Assembly (NCBI GenBank): GCA_958430865.1
Contig: CAUDNR010000746.1
Location: forward strand, 88,510-107,910
Direction of reading: 5' to 3'
DNA from: Entrophospora sp. SA101
Taxonomy: Eukaryota; Glomeromycota; Glomeromycetes; Entrophosporales; Entrophosporaceae
Length of the DNA stretch: 19,401 nucleotides
The stretch's first letter is position 1. Every line of letters starts with the position of its first letter. The position numbers and the translations under genes are program-made. A model generated the notes under the pieces. The model was not told the origin of the DNA. It did no database searches and worked only from the letters and a program-made list of their open reading frames with translations. This document shows positions 1-9,564 of this stretch, piece by piece.

Positions 1-40
1 TGTATAGTTATTATGTGTAGTTTTGCGCAATTAGTAAAAA

Positions 41-73
41 CAGGTGTCCGAAAACTTTTGTCTAGGGTGTGTA
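41..73. mobile_element. Tc1/mariner-like terminal inverted repeat (one end)
   Basis: The stretch CAGGTGTCCGAAAACTTTTG followed by TCTAGGGTGTGTA has the look of a Tc1/mariner-type end, with the recurrent GTCC-AAAACTTTTG core, and it runs into a TA-rich site that would suit a TA target duplication. No matching opposite end is visible, so the element body would lie to the left of the window. The match is to a remembered family pattern only. Confidence 0.35.
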
Positions 74-112
74 TATATATGTGCACTGCAACTGATTGTT
101 TTTTGCTTGTGA

Positions 113-295
113 CTAATTTTAAATGATAAAAAGGATCATCACCTTGGTGATATGCATCCTGCTGAAGCAGCACGATTTCAGCAAATTATTCATAGGTACC
201 TTAATGTTATTACTCTTATCATAAGGGATCGTAACTATGGAAATTTGAATAGTTTTTCTGCGAATTGGGACAGTTTTAGACGTCGCAATCCTTAA
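113..295 (+). pseudogene. C-terminal exon-like coding fragment, unknown family
   Basis: An open frame reads from position 113 to a TAA at 293-295. The best part starts after a possible acceptor AG at 132-133 and encodes about 53 residues. It opens with DHHLGDMHPAEAARF and continues QQIIHRYLNVIT, then ends SANWDSFRRRNP before the stop. Its mixed composition, rich in H, A, R and N, is unlike translated AT-rich noise, and a branch-like CTAAT lies just upstream. It could be the last exon of a gene starting to the left, or a relic carried beside the transposon end at 41-73. I do not recognise the family. Confidence 0.35.
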
Positions 296-483
296 AATAA
301 TAATATCAAAAAGTTGATTTTTGACGCTAAAAAGAAATTCAATTAATTGTAATTTGGAATTTTAGCTTGAAACTGGTCCAATTAATATTCTTCGCTTTTT
401 TGGCACCAAAATCATGACTCTCCTTATCTTGGTATTTTTCATTTTTAATACCCAAATGAGTTTGATAGATGGTATAAGAAGGG

Positions 484-860
484 CACTTAATCCAATGCCG
501 TTATCAATTGACAACAATGAAAGCCCTTATAAGAAATAATTCGATTTTGGGAATTTAAATTTTACAGTAAGTTAAAAACCTAAAGTGTATTCTTATGTAA
601 AAATAACTAATGGATGTATATAAAACATCCAAGCCCGCCACCATTCATTCACTTAATCCAATGCCGTTATCAATTAACATAAAGCCTTTATAAGAAATAA
701 TTCAACTTTGGGAATTTTTGAGCGATTGAAAATTTTACAACAGGGTAGAAACCTAAAGTGTATTGTTATGTAAAATAACTAATGGTTACATATGAAAAAT
801 ATAACCCTTGCTATCATTCATTCACTTAACTCAATACTGTTTCAACAAAAAGAATATTCT
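484..860. repeat. Tandem repeat, ~166/173-bp units plus partial third
   Basis: Unit 1 (484-649) and unit 2 (650-822) both begin CACTTAATCCAATGCCGTTA and share TATAAGAAATAATTC, AACCTAAAGTGTATT and a TAACTAATGG block, with small indels. A third copy starts at 823 (CACTTAACTCAATACTGTTT) and fades out within about 40 bp. No reading frame is conserved between units. It is non-coding tandem duplication, possibly satellite-like or derived from a transposon. Confidence 0.75.
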
Positions 861-1483
861 TGGACTTTTACAAAAAAGGTATTGTCTCTGATGTAAAATT
901 CTATATAGATTAGAGAAAGTTAATCTTATTAATAATAGTTTATTAGTTGATGAAATAAATATGAAAATGGTGATGAAAATACCATGTAAATTTAATAAAT
1001 AATATACAAAAAATCAACATATCCGCATCTTTCTTCTCCATTTCCTCAGTATCATTATAGTTTCTTGCTTAATCATTATTAATTACATTTATCATCAAAA
1101 GATATCTATATAATATTATCACTTCAATCATTTTACTATAAAGGACATACATAAGTGATCGAAATCTTAAATATTTCATAATAATGTAATATTTGGACAT
1201 TGGTTTCTACTTTTGTTTGTAATTGGACATGCTAAAAAAAATTTCTACATTTATGAATATAAAGGCAAAATTTGACTTTAAATTTAGTGTGGTGGTTATT
1301 ACACAACAAGAGAATTAGGAGTTATTTGATTGTAAAATTTTATTAGGTAAATTTATAATTCGTACATGACATTCTGAATGGGCCAAATTGGCCAATTACT
1401 TTTGTTCTTATGGAGGCAGCAAGGGCTTTTCCCTATCTTTTTCTGTGTTTGATTCGGTGATGATTATTCCACTGTTGAAAATA
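861..1483. other. AT-rich intergenic sequence, no gene seen
   Basis: About 620 bp of low-complexity AT-rich sequence. No frame of convincing composition was found. A short GC-richer patch starts near 1376 and leads into the minus-strand relic next to it. Confidence 0.5.
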
Positions 1484-1711
1484 TTAATAAATGAAAGATA
1501 GGTTATCTGGATCCCTCCCTCTTTGTATGCTTTCGGAGGTCTTGACCAGGTAATCATTGGAGATTGGGTGGCACATTTCAAACTCCATCGAAACCTTTGA
1601 TGAGTCAATATGCTTATAACATTTATCTTTGATTGCAACGTTGGACTCATCCCTTCCATGTGGGTTCGTTGCTGCCATGATCATTGTCATAACCATATCC
1701 AGTGGCTCCAA
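1484..1711 (-). pseudogene. Small open frame / coding relic, unknown family
   Basis: A minus-strand ATG frame of 75 codons contains the protein-like stretch NVAIKDKCYKHIDSSKVSME followed by FEMCHPISNDYLVKTSES. Balanced amino-acid use distinguishes it from flanking translations. A second minus frame overlaps at the 3' side (stop near 1408) and also reads plausibly (ESNTEKDREKPLLPP), so the two may be pieces of one frame-shifted coding region. No domain is recognised and no splice structure could be built. Either a relic or an unknown small gene. Confidence 0.25.
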
Positions 1712-2128
1712 TTGTTATCATTCTCAAGCTCCGTTTGTATTGTAATAATAATTCTTTGCTATACGTATATGGGAAATTTTCAATAGAAACATATGAAAAA
1801 TGTAATCTCAAGTTAATACTACTCTGATATATAATATTCTTCACGTAGAACCATTTTTGGCTTAGAAACTACATATACTCACTCTTGCATATTGTTCAAA
1901 TTGTTCAAAACAATAGTTTGAAATGTAGATCTTTTTTTAATTTTCTCAAAACATCATTTTCAATTCAAGCCAAACTACTATATATAAACTGGTTTTTGCT
2001 TTATGACAATTCAAAATTGGTTAACCAAAAACGTAATAAATAAATTATCTTGTTAAAATTTGTCTTATAATTCTTATAATGATAAAATTCAATTTATAAT
2101 TACCTTAATAGTAAAATAATATTCATAC

Positions 2129-2224
2129 TACACATCTAAACTCGATAAGTCGGACATTTATTTATATTATAAAGTACTTTAAACAATTGATTGCTGCGTC
2201 CGACTTATCGAGTTTAGATGTGTA
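2129..2224. mobile_element. 92-bp MITE with perfect 25-bp terminal inverted repeats, TA-flanked
   Basis: Positions 2131-2155 read CACATCTAAACTCGATAAGT then CGGAC, and 2198-2222 are the exact reverse complement. A TA dinucleotide on each side gives a 27-bp perfect palindromic arm in all. The interior is only 42 bp, AT-rich and non-coding, so this is a miniature inverted-repeat element or a strong hairpin. The TA flanks and the CTCGATAAGTCGGAC core resemble Tc1/mariner/pogo-class ends. The class is inferred; the inverted repeat is directly visible. Confidence 0.75.
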
Positions 2225-2252
2225 ATTATAAATAATTGTAAATCATCATCAT

Positions 2253-2323
2253 AAACTGAATTTTTATAAGCCGAATTTATATCGTGTGATTCCCAAAAGT
2301 TCAGCTTATCAAGGCTTAACTGT
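2253..2323. mobile_element. Decayed second inverted-repeat element of the same type
   Basis: Imperfect arms face each other: ACTGAATTTTTATAAGCCGA near 2255-2274 and TTCAGCTTATCAAGGCTTAA at 2300-2319. They share the GATAAG-C-G core with the perfect MITE 30 bp to the left, in the same relative position. It looks like an older, degenerate relative, with TA next to the right arm. Confidence 0.35.
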
Positions 2324-3377
2324 ATATTGAAAGGCTCCCATTATATGTTATATTAATAATATACATTTGCGCCATCCACGACATGTGACACGACGCGATC
2401 AAATAATTTTACCATTATATTATTTTATCATCATCATATGATGATTTACAAAGCCATTTAATTATTGGAAAAAAAACTGGATTCAACTCAATTTAGGTTT
2501 CAATCTTCATCAATGTATCTAATTACTATTTGGTATACTTGAAAGATTAATCAACGGTGGCTCAGGATGGTCCTTAAAATCCAATGATTTCAAAGGTATT
2601 GAAAACCATTGTTTATGTCTTTCTTAGAAAGAAATTGATGTGCCTTCCAATGGAGATCAAGAAAATTCTAAAGAAAAATATTTCCAAGTGGAATGAAAAT
2701 GATTTTAAAGAATCAAAAAATTTTCTATACAATTTCTTCTAATGAGAAAATTGTCAAATACTTTTTCCCCAAAGTTATTTTGGAATAACCTTTCACAGTA
2801 CAACAAATTTTAAATTTATTACCATCAAGAAGTCCCAAAATTTGAATCAATGCTTGAATCAACAACAATCAACAACAAGCTTATTGTAAATTGGATTGAT
2901 AGAAAAAGCCTACCATGAAATTAACTCATTCAGTAAAGTTAAATATAAATTTGACTTTTATAGTTTGGATGCAACTAAAAACGTGATAATATAATATATC
3001 AACAAAACTCAAATTGAATAATAATTAGTAATTCATTTGATTGAAATGGCCATGGATATAAAAGACAAATGATTTTATATTTAACATAGGTAAACGTAAT
3101 TAATAATTTGCCTGTTTTTGATGGTGGTGGTAATATTTTATAGTAAATCAACTATTTATAATAACATTAGTAAATGAAAGCTTTTCAAGTAATTAATTGG
3201 TAAAAACTAATGTAATAAATTTTAAATAAATTCTTGATTTTATTTTTAACATTGACCAAATTTAAATTTTAAAAAATAAATACAAATAAATATATAAATT
3301 AATAACAAAAATATATATAAAAGAAAAAAAATAAAAGAATGAAAAATATTTTTATCAAGCGACTAAATAAAAAAATT
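2324..3377. other. Intergenic region downstream of urease fragment; one weak coding relic
   Basis: Mostly AT-rich. It includes a GC-richer patch at about 2370-2400, a 16-bp perfect palindrome ATCATCATATGATGAT at 2430-2445, and a plus-strand relic at 2523-2696. The relic reads GGSGWSLKSNDFKGIENHC, meets a TAG at 2625-2627, then continues in the same frame (KEIDVPSNGDQENSKEKYF) to a TGA. From about 2700 to 3377 I see no gene. The urease 3' UTR should fall near 3300-3377. Confidence 0.4.
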
Positions 3378-3849
3378 TTAAAACAAATAAACAGATTGAG
3401 TTAAAGGTAAATACTTGATAGGATCACAGGAACATACAACTCCATCAGCTTTAACAACATAAGTTTCTGGGTCAACCTCTATCTTTGGCAAATAATCATT
3501 CAATTTCATATCTTTTTTACCAATATTTCTACACTTCTTCACCGCCTCAATCTTCTTCTTCAAACCATAATGTGGTACTGTTGATTCAAGTAATGACAAT
3601 TGACTAACAAATGCAAATGAATTTTTGGCTGCAGCTGATCCATATGAACCAAACATTGGTCTTGAAATAACAGGTTGAGTTGTTGGGATCGAGGCATTTG
3701 CATCACCCATTTGTGACCAAACAATTACACCTGACTTGATAACTATTTCTGGTTTTGTACCAAAGAATGCTGGATTGTACATCGCCAAGTCTGCTACTTT
3801 TCCAACTTCAATTGATCCTACCAAATGTCCTATACCACACACGATAGCA
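3378..3849 (-). pseudogene. URE1: Urease C-terminal fragment (5'-truncated)
   Basis: The open frame matches the C-terminal end of fungal/plant single-chain urease, the Ni enzyme that hydrolyses urea to ammonia and carbamate. Visible family blocks are GHLVGSIEVGKVADL, NPAFFGTKPEIVIKSG, MGDANASIPTTQPV and RPMFGSYG, then a C-terminal tail ending in a normal stop at 3380-3378. The exon begins after an acceptor TGTAG at 3854-3850. A phase-2 intron would complete the conserved NPAI-HGI segment; the His of that segment reads Cys here. About 157 residues remain of the ~830 usual for fungal urease. Upstream on this strand there is no further urease: within 66-93 bp the sequence becomes Ctr9. All Ni-binding and catalytic residues (His pairs, carbamylated Lys, Asp) lie N-terminal of this piece, so it cannot be an active enzyme alone. 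Confidence 0.9.
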
Positions 3850-3915
3850 CTACATATATTTTATTATATTTCCCATTCAAGAGATAAAAATTAAAAATTT
3901 ATATTAAAAATTTAG
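3850..3915. other. Breakpoint between two 5'-truncated genes
   Basis: Only this AT-rich stretch separates the urease exon (-) from Ctr9 coding (+). Both genes should continue into the same space with 5' exons, which is impossible. It appears to consist of remnants of one intron from each gene (acceptor TGTAG on the minus side; TTTAG at 3912-3916 or TGTAG at 3938-3942 on the plus side). Either a real deletion or an assembly join. Confidence 0.7.
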
Positions 3916-6177
3916 ATTTTATAACCTTGATAATAATTGTAGGATTGTTGAGAATAAAATCTACTAGTGACAGGAAATTACAAAAGCAAATAACAGATGA
4001 AATTGAATATATCTCAAAATATTTTAAAGAAGAAGCATATGACAATCCTGATATACTCATATTTAAATCAAAATTACATGAAAATAATAAACGAATTAAT
4101 CAAAGTTTCCAATCATTGAACAGAGCTATTAACCTTTTTATTGAAAATAAAAAACCTATTCCAATTTCAATAATTATTAGAAAAGGAAATTTGTTATTTA
4201 AATTGAGTAAGAATTTTAAAATAAATTAATGAACTAACTAACACTAACTAACACTAACTAGCCAACTAACTAACTGATTAACTAACTGACTAATTAATAG
4301 AAAATTATGAAGGAGCCAAAGAACAATATTTACAAGCTTTGGAAGAGTGTATAAATCTCCCAGAATCTGAACGACAGCCAAAAGAGGTGGCAATTAAATT
4401 CAACTTGGCTCGTGCATATGAAAATCTTGGATCATACAGTGAAGCAGAAGCTTTATATCGAGAATTGACACTGGCGCATCCTTCATTCAAGATGGCAAAC
4501 ATGCGATTGGGTGGAGTGTTGGAAAAAACATTATACATGTTTCCAGAAAAGGTCAACCAATACTATGAGGAATTGTCAGAAATTGATGAAAAAAATCTAG
4601 AAATCAAAAAGCTTCATGCCAGTTTTCTAATTAGACAAGGTGATTTGAAAAAAGCAAAAAAAATACTTGATTCTATATCATCACACAAAGCCAGCTCAAG
4701 TATTTTGACTTTATTGGGTAGTCTACATTTATCAAAAGCAAGAACTTACAAACTTGAATCACAACGAACTGAACGTGATGCCTATTATAAAAAATCAGTC
4801 GAGTATTTTAAATCGGCTTTGAAAACTGGCGAAAAAGGAAAAAATTTGTATGCATGTAATGGGATTGCTGTTGCAATGGCTGAAACTGGAAGGATAAAAG
4901 AAGCAAATGAACTGTTCTATACTGTGGGCATTATTAATCCGATAATTATTTTGTTCGTTCAATGCGTTGATTTTTTAATAATATATGAAATTTTTTATTG
5001 TTGTATTTTTAGTTGGTCACAGCAAAAAGAACAAATGCAGACTTTGCAATTAATTATGCACATACTTGTTGTCATCTTGGACAGTATACAGAGGCTATAA
5101 GATATGTAATTAGCGATTTATTTTTATTAATAGATTTTTCCTTCACATTCATGGAATATAAAAAATTTGACCATTTAACTTTTTAAAAAACAAAGTATGA
5201 CTATGCATTAAAAAAAAGCAAAGATAGTAATTCGCAATGCATTGAATGGATAGCAAGAACATATTATATTTACGCAAAAGAAAACAAAAGTTTAGAGTTG
5301 ATGGAGAAGGCATTAGATTGGACTCAAAAAGTATGTGTGCTTCCTCCTATTTTTCAAAAAACCCAAATATATGTGCATTATACAAATAACAAATTTTATT
5401 TGGTTTGATGAAATGATAAAGGCATATGAATTAGATCCAACAAATAAACTAGTGCAACACAATATTGCCTTATTAGAACAGGGAATGGCACAATTCTTAT
5501 TAGAAAAAATTGCAAATTCGTCACAAAAATCTGAAGATATCAGAAGAGCTATTGAACGTGCCGAAAGAGCAAACACGTATGTCTATGGCTTATATAAGTA
5601 CAAACACACAAGTATAAATACTAATGTATGTTAATTCATTATCACATTTACATATATTTTTATATTTTAGTGTATTTGAGTCGTTGCTTACAGAAGAAAA
5701 TAGACATTTACCAATTGAACATGAACGTGTTAGGAATCGTACAAACTTTGGTGCGTCGACGATCACTTCATTGAGTAAAAAACTTATTGAAGCAGTTGAT
5801 AGAGAAATGACAGAGAAAGAGTCACTCGAGGAGCAAGAAAAAATGAAAATTGAAATGCAAAGATTAGAAGAGGAGAAAAAAGGTATTGTTAATTAATTGA
5901 TAAGTGAATTTATTCATTAATATTCATACGAGCATATGGAAGACAACCAACCGTCAATCCGTTTATTAACTTTTTTTCCGATGCTTGTCAAAAGGTTGAA
6001 GAAGAACGTATCAGAAGGGAAGAAATGGAAATAAAGAGAAAAGAAGCAGAGGAAAAAAATAAACAAATGCAACAATATATTGAACTGCAAAAAAGATCTC
6101 TCGAATTAGTTCCGTGGACAGAGAAAAGAAACGAAAAAAGGAGGAAAAAGGATGATGAATCTGAAAAAAAATTATGA
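3916..6177 (+). pseudogene. CTR9: Ctr9 (Paf1 complex TPR subunit), N-terminally truncated
   Basis: Seven exons are deduced: about 3916 or 3943-4206, 4301-4923, 5013-5105, 5196-5330, 5422-5576, 5671-5882, 5933-6177 (TGA). All joins keep frame. The product is a chain of TPR helices (FNLARAYENLGSYSEAEALY, NGIAVAMAETGRIKEANELF, TNADFAINYAHTCCHLGQY, LDPTNKLVQHNIALLEQGMA), then a charged Glu/Lys/Arg coiled coil and a basic end (RNEKRRKKDDESEKK). Order and spacing fit Ctr9 from about residue 400 onward, as I remember the human protein. Ctr9 scaffolds the nuclear Paf1 elongation complex on RNA polymerase II. The N-terminal TPRs (about 400 residues) are missing, and so is the long Ser/Asp-rich tail of animal homologues. 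The gene may be dead, or a divergent paralogue. The intron before the last exon is short (50 nt) with a weak CGAG acceptor, but only that choice keeps the frame. Confidence 0.82.
4207..4300 (+). repeat. Ctr9 intron filled with (CTAA)n tandem repeat
   Basis: This 94-bp intron (donor GTAAGA, acceptor AATAG) carries a CTAACTAACA-type array over about 4231-4290. About eight copies of CTAAC, the fungal lariat branch-point core, occur in a row. Joining 4206 to 4301 keeps the frame (FKL-K-NYEGAKEQYL). Confidence 0.8.
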
Positions 6178-6439
6178 GATTTGCTTTTTTCTTATAATTG
6201 TTATAAATTTACTTCTTTATAATTTTATAAATAGCCCGCCACGTGTAATAAGCTGTTTCTTTAAGATATGTTGTATTACAAAGAACTTGCATCTGTCTGA
6301 TCTTTACTTTGTAAAATTTCCATTTATAAAAACCCAGACAAAAATAAATAATAATATTACGTAACAATATTCCAAAAAAAAAAAAATCATTTATACATTT
6401 TTTTCTTCAAATTTTTTACATTTTAAACATTAAAACAAA

Positions 6440-9358
6440 ATGGACGATAGAGAAAGAGAGAGAAGAGAAAGAGCTGAGGTTAATATATTTATTTTCTATA
6501 TTAACCAATTGCCATGAACTACAATTTTTTTCGAAAATTTTATAGGAGGAACGCAAATACGAAGAAGAACTGAGATTAGCAATAGAACGTTCACTCGAAG
6601 AAACAAAAAGTCCTAAACCATCAACTACTGTATAATATTTTTTTAATATACTTGATTTATAATATTTATAATATATATTTAAAATTGACCAATTTTTAAT
6701 TTATTTATAAAAAGTTTAAACTAGCAACTCCACCTTCAATTCCTTCATCAGTATGTATCTTTATTTTTATATAAATTTGAAGATACATATATAATATATA
6801 TATGTATTTACCCTTGGAATGATTTACTGACTGATATTATTATTATTGTTATTATTATTAAGATCAAGAATAAAGAAAGGATTATCAAAGAAACAAAAAC
6901 GAAAAAGCCAGAAATTCCAAAAAGAGTTAAGGCACTATATGATTTTGTACCTAATGAAAGTGGCGAACTTGGTTTCGTACGCGGTGATGTTATCAAAGTT
7001 CTTGACAGTATCTATAGAGAATGGTGGCGTGGTGAATTACGTGGAAAGATTGGTATTTTTCCAGTAAATTACGTTGTAAGTATTCATTTATCTTTCATGC
7101 AATCTTCATCTTTTCAATAATAATAGTTTTTCATAATTAATTGGTCTTGATTGATTGGTTGGCTGGTTAGGAAGTCATAAATGAGCCGACTGTTGCAGAT
7201 ATTACAAAAGAAGCTGAAATGGAATTAGCGGTATTTGAGCAGGCTCAAAAAATAGACAAATTACTGGAAAAATTGGAAAAGATTGATCCATCGAAAGATG
7301 CGGCGGAAGACGAAGAAATTCAGGTTTCTATTATTATTATAAGTAATGGAATATTTTTATTTTTATATTTATATTTATATTTATAAAAATACATTTTTAA
7401 AGGAATTATATCAATCAACATTACCTATTCGATCAAAATTGGTCAAACTTATTGAGAAATATAGTCAGAAGAAAGGTATTATTATATCACTCTATCATCG
7501 TCATCATGAATTCTTTAAAAAATATTTATTAATAAAATAATTACTTTTTGTGTCTAGATGATCTACTCTCACTTCATCATAGATACATTCAAGCTACAAA
7601 AAGCTATGAACAACTTATGGAAAAATCAATTGAAAGATATGATGAATCTGGTTATTATTATTATGATTATTACTATTATTTTATAAAAAAAAAAAATTCT
7701 TGCTCATTAATTGACTTTATCACAAAATAGTATCATATCCACAGTATCCAACCAAAAGTAGTATAATTGAACAGCCAACTTATTCTACAACAAGAAGAGA
7801 TACATTACCTCTTCCTCAAATACCTGTGTATCAACAATCCAATTCTAACGAAATAAGTCAACTCCCACCACAACCACAACCAATAAAATCTGATCTCAAT
7901 ATCACTTCTCAACAAATTCCACAGCAAACTCATTATAAATTGTTCTCAAATACAAATAATCAAGACTCTTCGAGCTTGCTTAATCAAATCCCTTTACCAT
8001 ATCAATCTAGCACACAAGATATTCAAGCTCTACAACAAAACAATATCCAGGCTCAATTGCAACTGCAAGCTCAACTGCAAGCTCAAGAGCAAGCTCAACT
8101 GCAAGCTCAACTGCAAGCTCAAGAGCAAGCTCAACTGCAAGCTCAACTGCAGGCTCAGAAGCAGGCTCAAGAGCAAGCTCAACTACAGGCTCAGAAGCAG
8201 GCTCAAGAGCAAGCTCAACTCCAGGCTCAACAGCAGGCTCAACTCCAGGCTCAACAGCAGGCTCAACTCCAGGCTCAACAGCAGGCTCAACTCCAGGCTC
8301 AACTCCAGGCTCAACAGCAGGCTCAACTCCAGGCTCAACAGCAAGCTCAAGAGCAAGCTCAACAGCAGGCTCAACTCCAGGCTCAACTGCAAGCTCAAGA
8401 GCAAGCTCAGCAGCAGGCTCAACTGCAAGCTCAGCAGCAAGCTCAACTCCAGGCTCAACTCCAGGCTCAGCAGCAAGCTCAACTGCAGGCTCAACAACAG
8501 GCTCAACAACAGGCTCAACAGCAAGCTCAACTGCAGGCTCAAAAGCAGGCTCAAGAGCAAGATATTACAGCTGCTCTTCAGCAAGTTACTGCTGCTTTTC
8601 AACAAGTTCCACAACAAGCCTCACAGCAAGCTCCACAGCAATCTTCTCTTCATAACACACAATATCAACTACCAGTCATTAACACTGCTAATATTAATAA
8701 CCTGCCAGGGCAGCAAAATGCTTTTGATCCAAATCAACAATCACAACCACAACAACCACAAGAATCTTCAATTCAACTAGCTTCTATTTTACAACAGCAG
8801 CAGCAATCAATACCATCACCATCATCAGTAAACCCACATCAACATCTATTACAACAGCAACAACAACTACCACAATATTTAAATAATCAAACTTCAAGTA
8901 TGCCTCCTACATTACAACCCCCAAATATACAAAATTCTTCAGCAGCAGTATCACCATCCACCCAAGCACAACAATTGCCACAAAATCAATACCCACCATA
9001 TCCAAATCAAAATCAAAATCAAAATCAAAATCAAAATCAAAATCCAAATCAAAATCCAAATCAATCTTCATATCTGCCTACTTCAATTTACAATAATAAT
9101 GCACCATCAAATTCTTCTCTTCCTCAACAGCAACAAAATTATAATTCTCAGGTAACTTGTTTATTTATTTTTAATAAGTATATTATTATTCCATAAATTT
9201 AACATAAATATTTTCAATAATAATAATAACAGCAGCAGCAGCAACAACAACAACAACCTCAACCTCCTCTACAATTACTTCAACAACATTATACTCCAAT
9301 TCCTCAACAATCTCAAGTACCACCTTCTCAATTCAATCAATTCAATCAGGGATCTTAA
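6440..9358 (+). CDS. HSE1: Hse1/STAM-like ESCRT-0 subunit without VHS domain
   Basis: Nine exons: 6440-6478, 6546-6629, 6715-6750, 6863-7075, 7171-7323, 7403-7475, 7558-7650, 7731-9151, 9233-9358 (TAA). Phases agree throughout and give 745 residues. Domains in order: a ubiquitin-interacting motif (residues ~19-32, [14 protein letters not shown] with the key Ala25 and Ser29); an SH3 domain (~75-128: [24 protein letters not shown]); a GAT-like helical region (~130-230: [59 protein letters not shown]); and a ~510-residue Gln-rich tail with a QAQL/QAQE repeat. This is the Hse1/STAM order. With Vps27/Hrs, Hse1 binds ubiquitinated cargo on endosomes for sorting into multivesicular bodies. The usual N-terminal VHS domain (~150 residues) is absent. 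The chosen ATG (AAAACAAAATGG) follows a 262-bp gap after the Ctr9 stop. Part of the gene is duplicated at 17,282. Confidence 0.9.
8047..8563 (+). repeat. Coding 12-bp minisatellite encoding QAQ(L/E/Q/K) repeats
   Basis: Roughly forty tandem 12-bp units of the type CAAGCTCAACTG / CAGGCTCAACAG encode a [12 protein letters not shown] or QAQK tetrapeptide array inside Hse1 exon 8. Synonymous CAA/CAG and CTG/CTC changes occur in blocks (for example CTCCAGGCTCAACAG runs at 8217-8300), showing recent local unit duplications. On the opposite strand it gives a spurious LSLL frame. A Gln/Ala/Leu period of four could form a coiled coil or an amyloid-like Q-rich segment. Confidence 0.9.
9004..9063 (+). 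repeat. AATCAA/AATCCA hexamer repeat encoding NQ/NP
   Basis: About ten tandem hexamers within Hse1 exon 8 encode an Asn-Gln run that ends in NPNQNPNQ. It is repeated unchanged in the partial copy near 19,190-19,245. Confidence 0.85.
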
Positions 9359-9564
9359 ATGCAAGTGCCTCAAGCACAGCATCCTCAATAATGAACAAAT
9401 ATAGTAACAGCATACATTCATTATATTATTACTATATATTTATTTGTTGAGATTTGTATTTTAATTTATTTACTCCTTAATCGTTATTATTTAAATATAA
9501 TCATTATAATTATATAAACATTATTATTGTTATCATAAAGAAAATTCATGTATATTTATGTTGG
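9359..9564. other. Convergent intergenic spacer (Hse1 / Fhit-like 3' ends)
   Basis: 206 bp between two convergent stop codons. It must hold both 3' UTRs. It contains AT-rich polyadenylation-like tracts, but no single site can be assigned. Part of it (9403-9519) recurs inverted at the right edge of the window. Confidence 0.7.

Noticed and set aside
1..126. Plus-strand open frame from the first base to TGA at 124
   Set aside because: It runs through the Tc1/mariner-like end, and its residues (Cys/Leu/Ile-rich) do not look like protein.
4229..4296. Possible CRISPR-like or telomere-like array of CTAAC repeats
   Set aside because: The units are 4-5 bp without spacers, not matching CRISPR. The array sits inside a well-defined intron and is not a TTAGGG-type telomere.
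4305..4556. Minus-strand frame opposite Ctr9 exon 2
   Set aside because: A shadow of the TPR-coding exon, which has clear family matches on the plus strand.
6152..6364. Plus-strand 70-codon ORF after the Ctr9 stop
   Set aside because: A hydrophobic AT-rich translation, starting out of frame inside the Ctr9 C-terminus. No start context or homology signal was seen.
7346..7540. Plus-strand [18 protein letters not shown]... and its copy at 17530
   Set aside because: The first part is intron sequence read through into Hse1 exon 6. The splice sites at 7324 and 7402 explain it.
8183..8617. 144-codon minus-strand frame of LSLL/LELS repeats (and its copy at 18367-18801)
   Set aside because: It is the antisense reading of the 12-bp Gln repeat in Hse1. 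The repeat alone keeps this frame open, and there is no independent coding signal.
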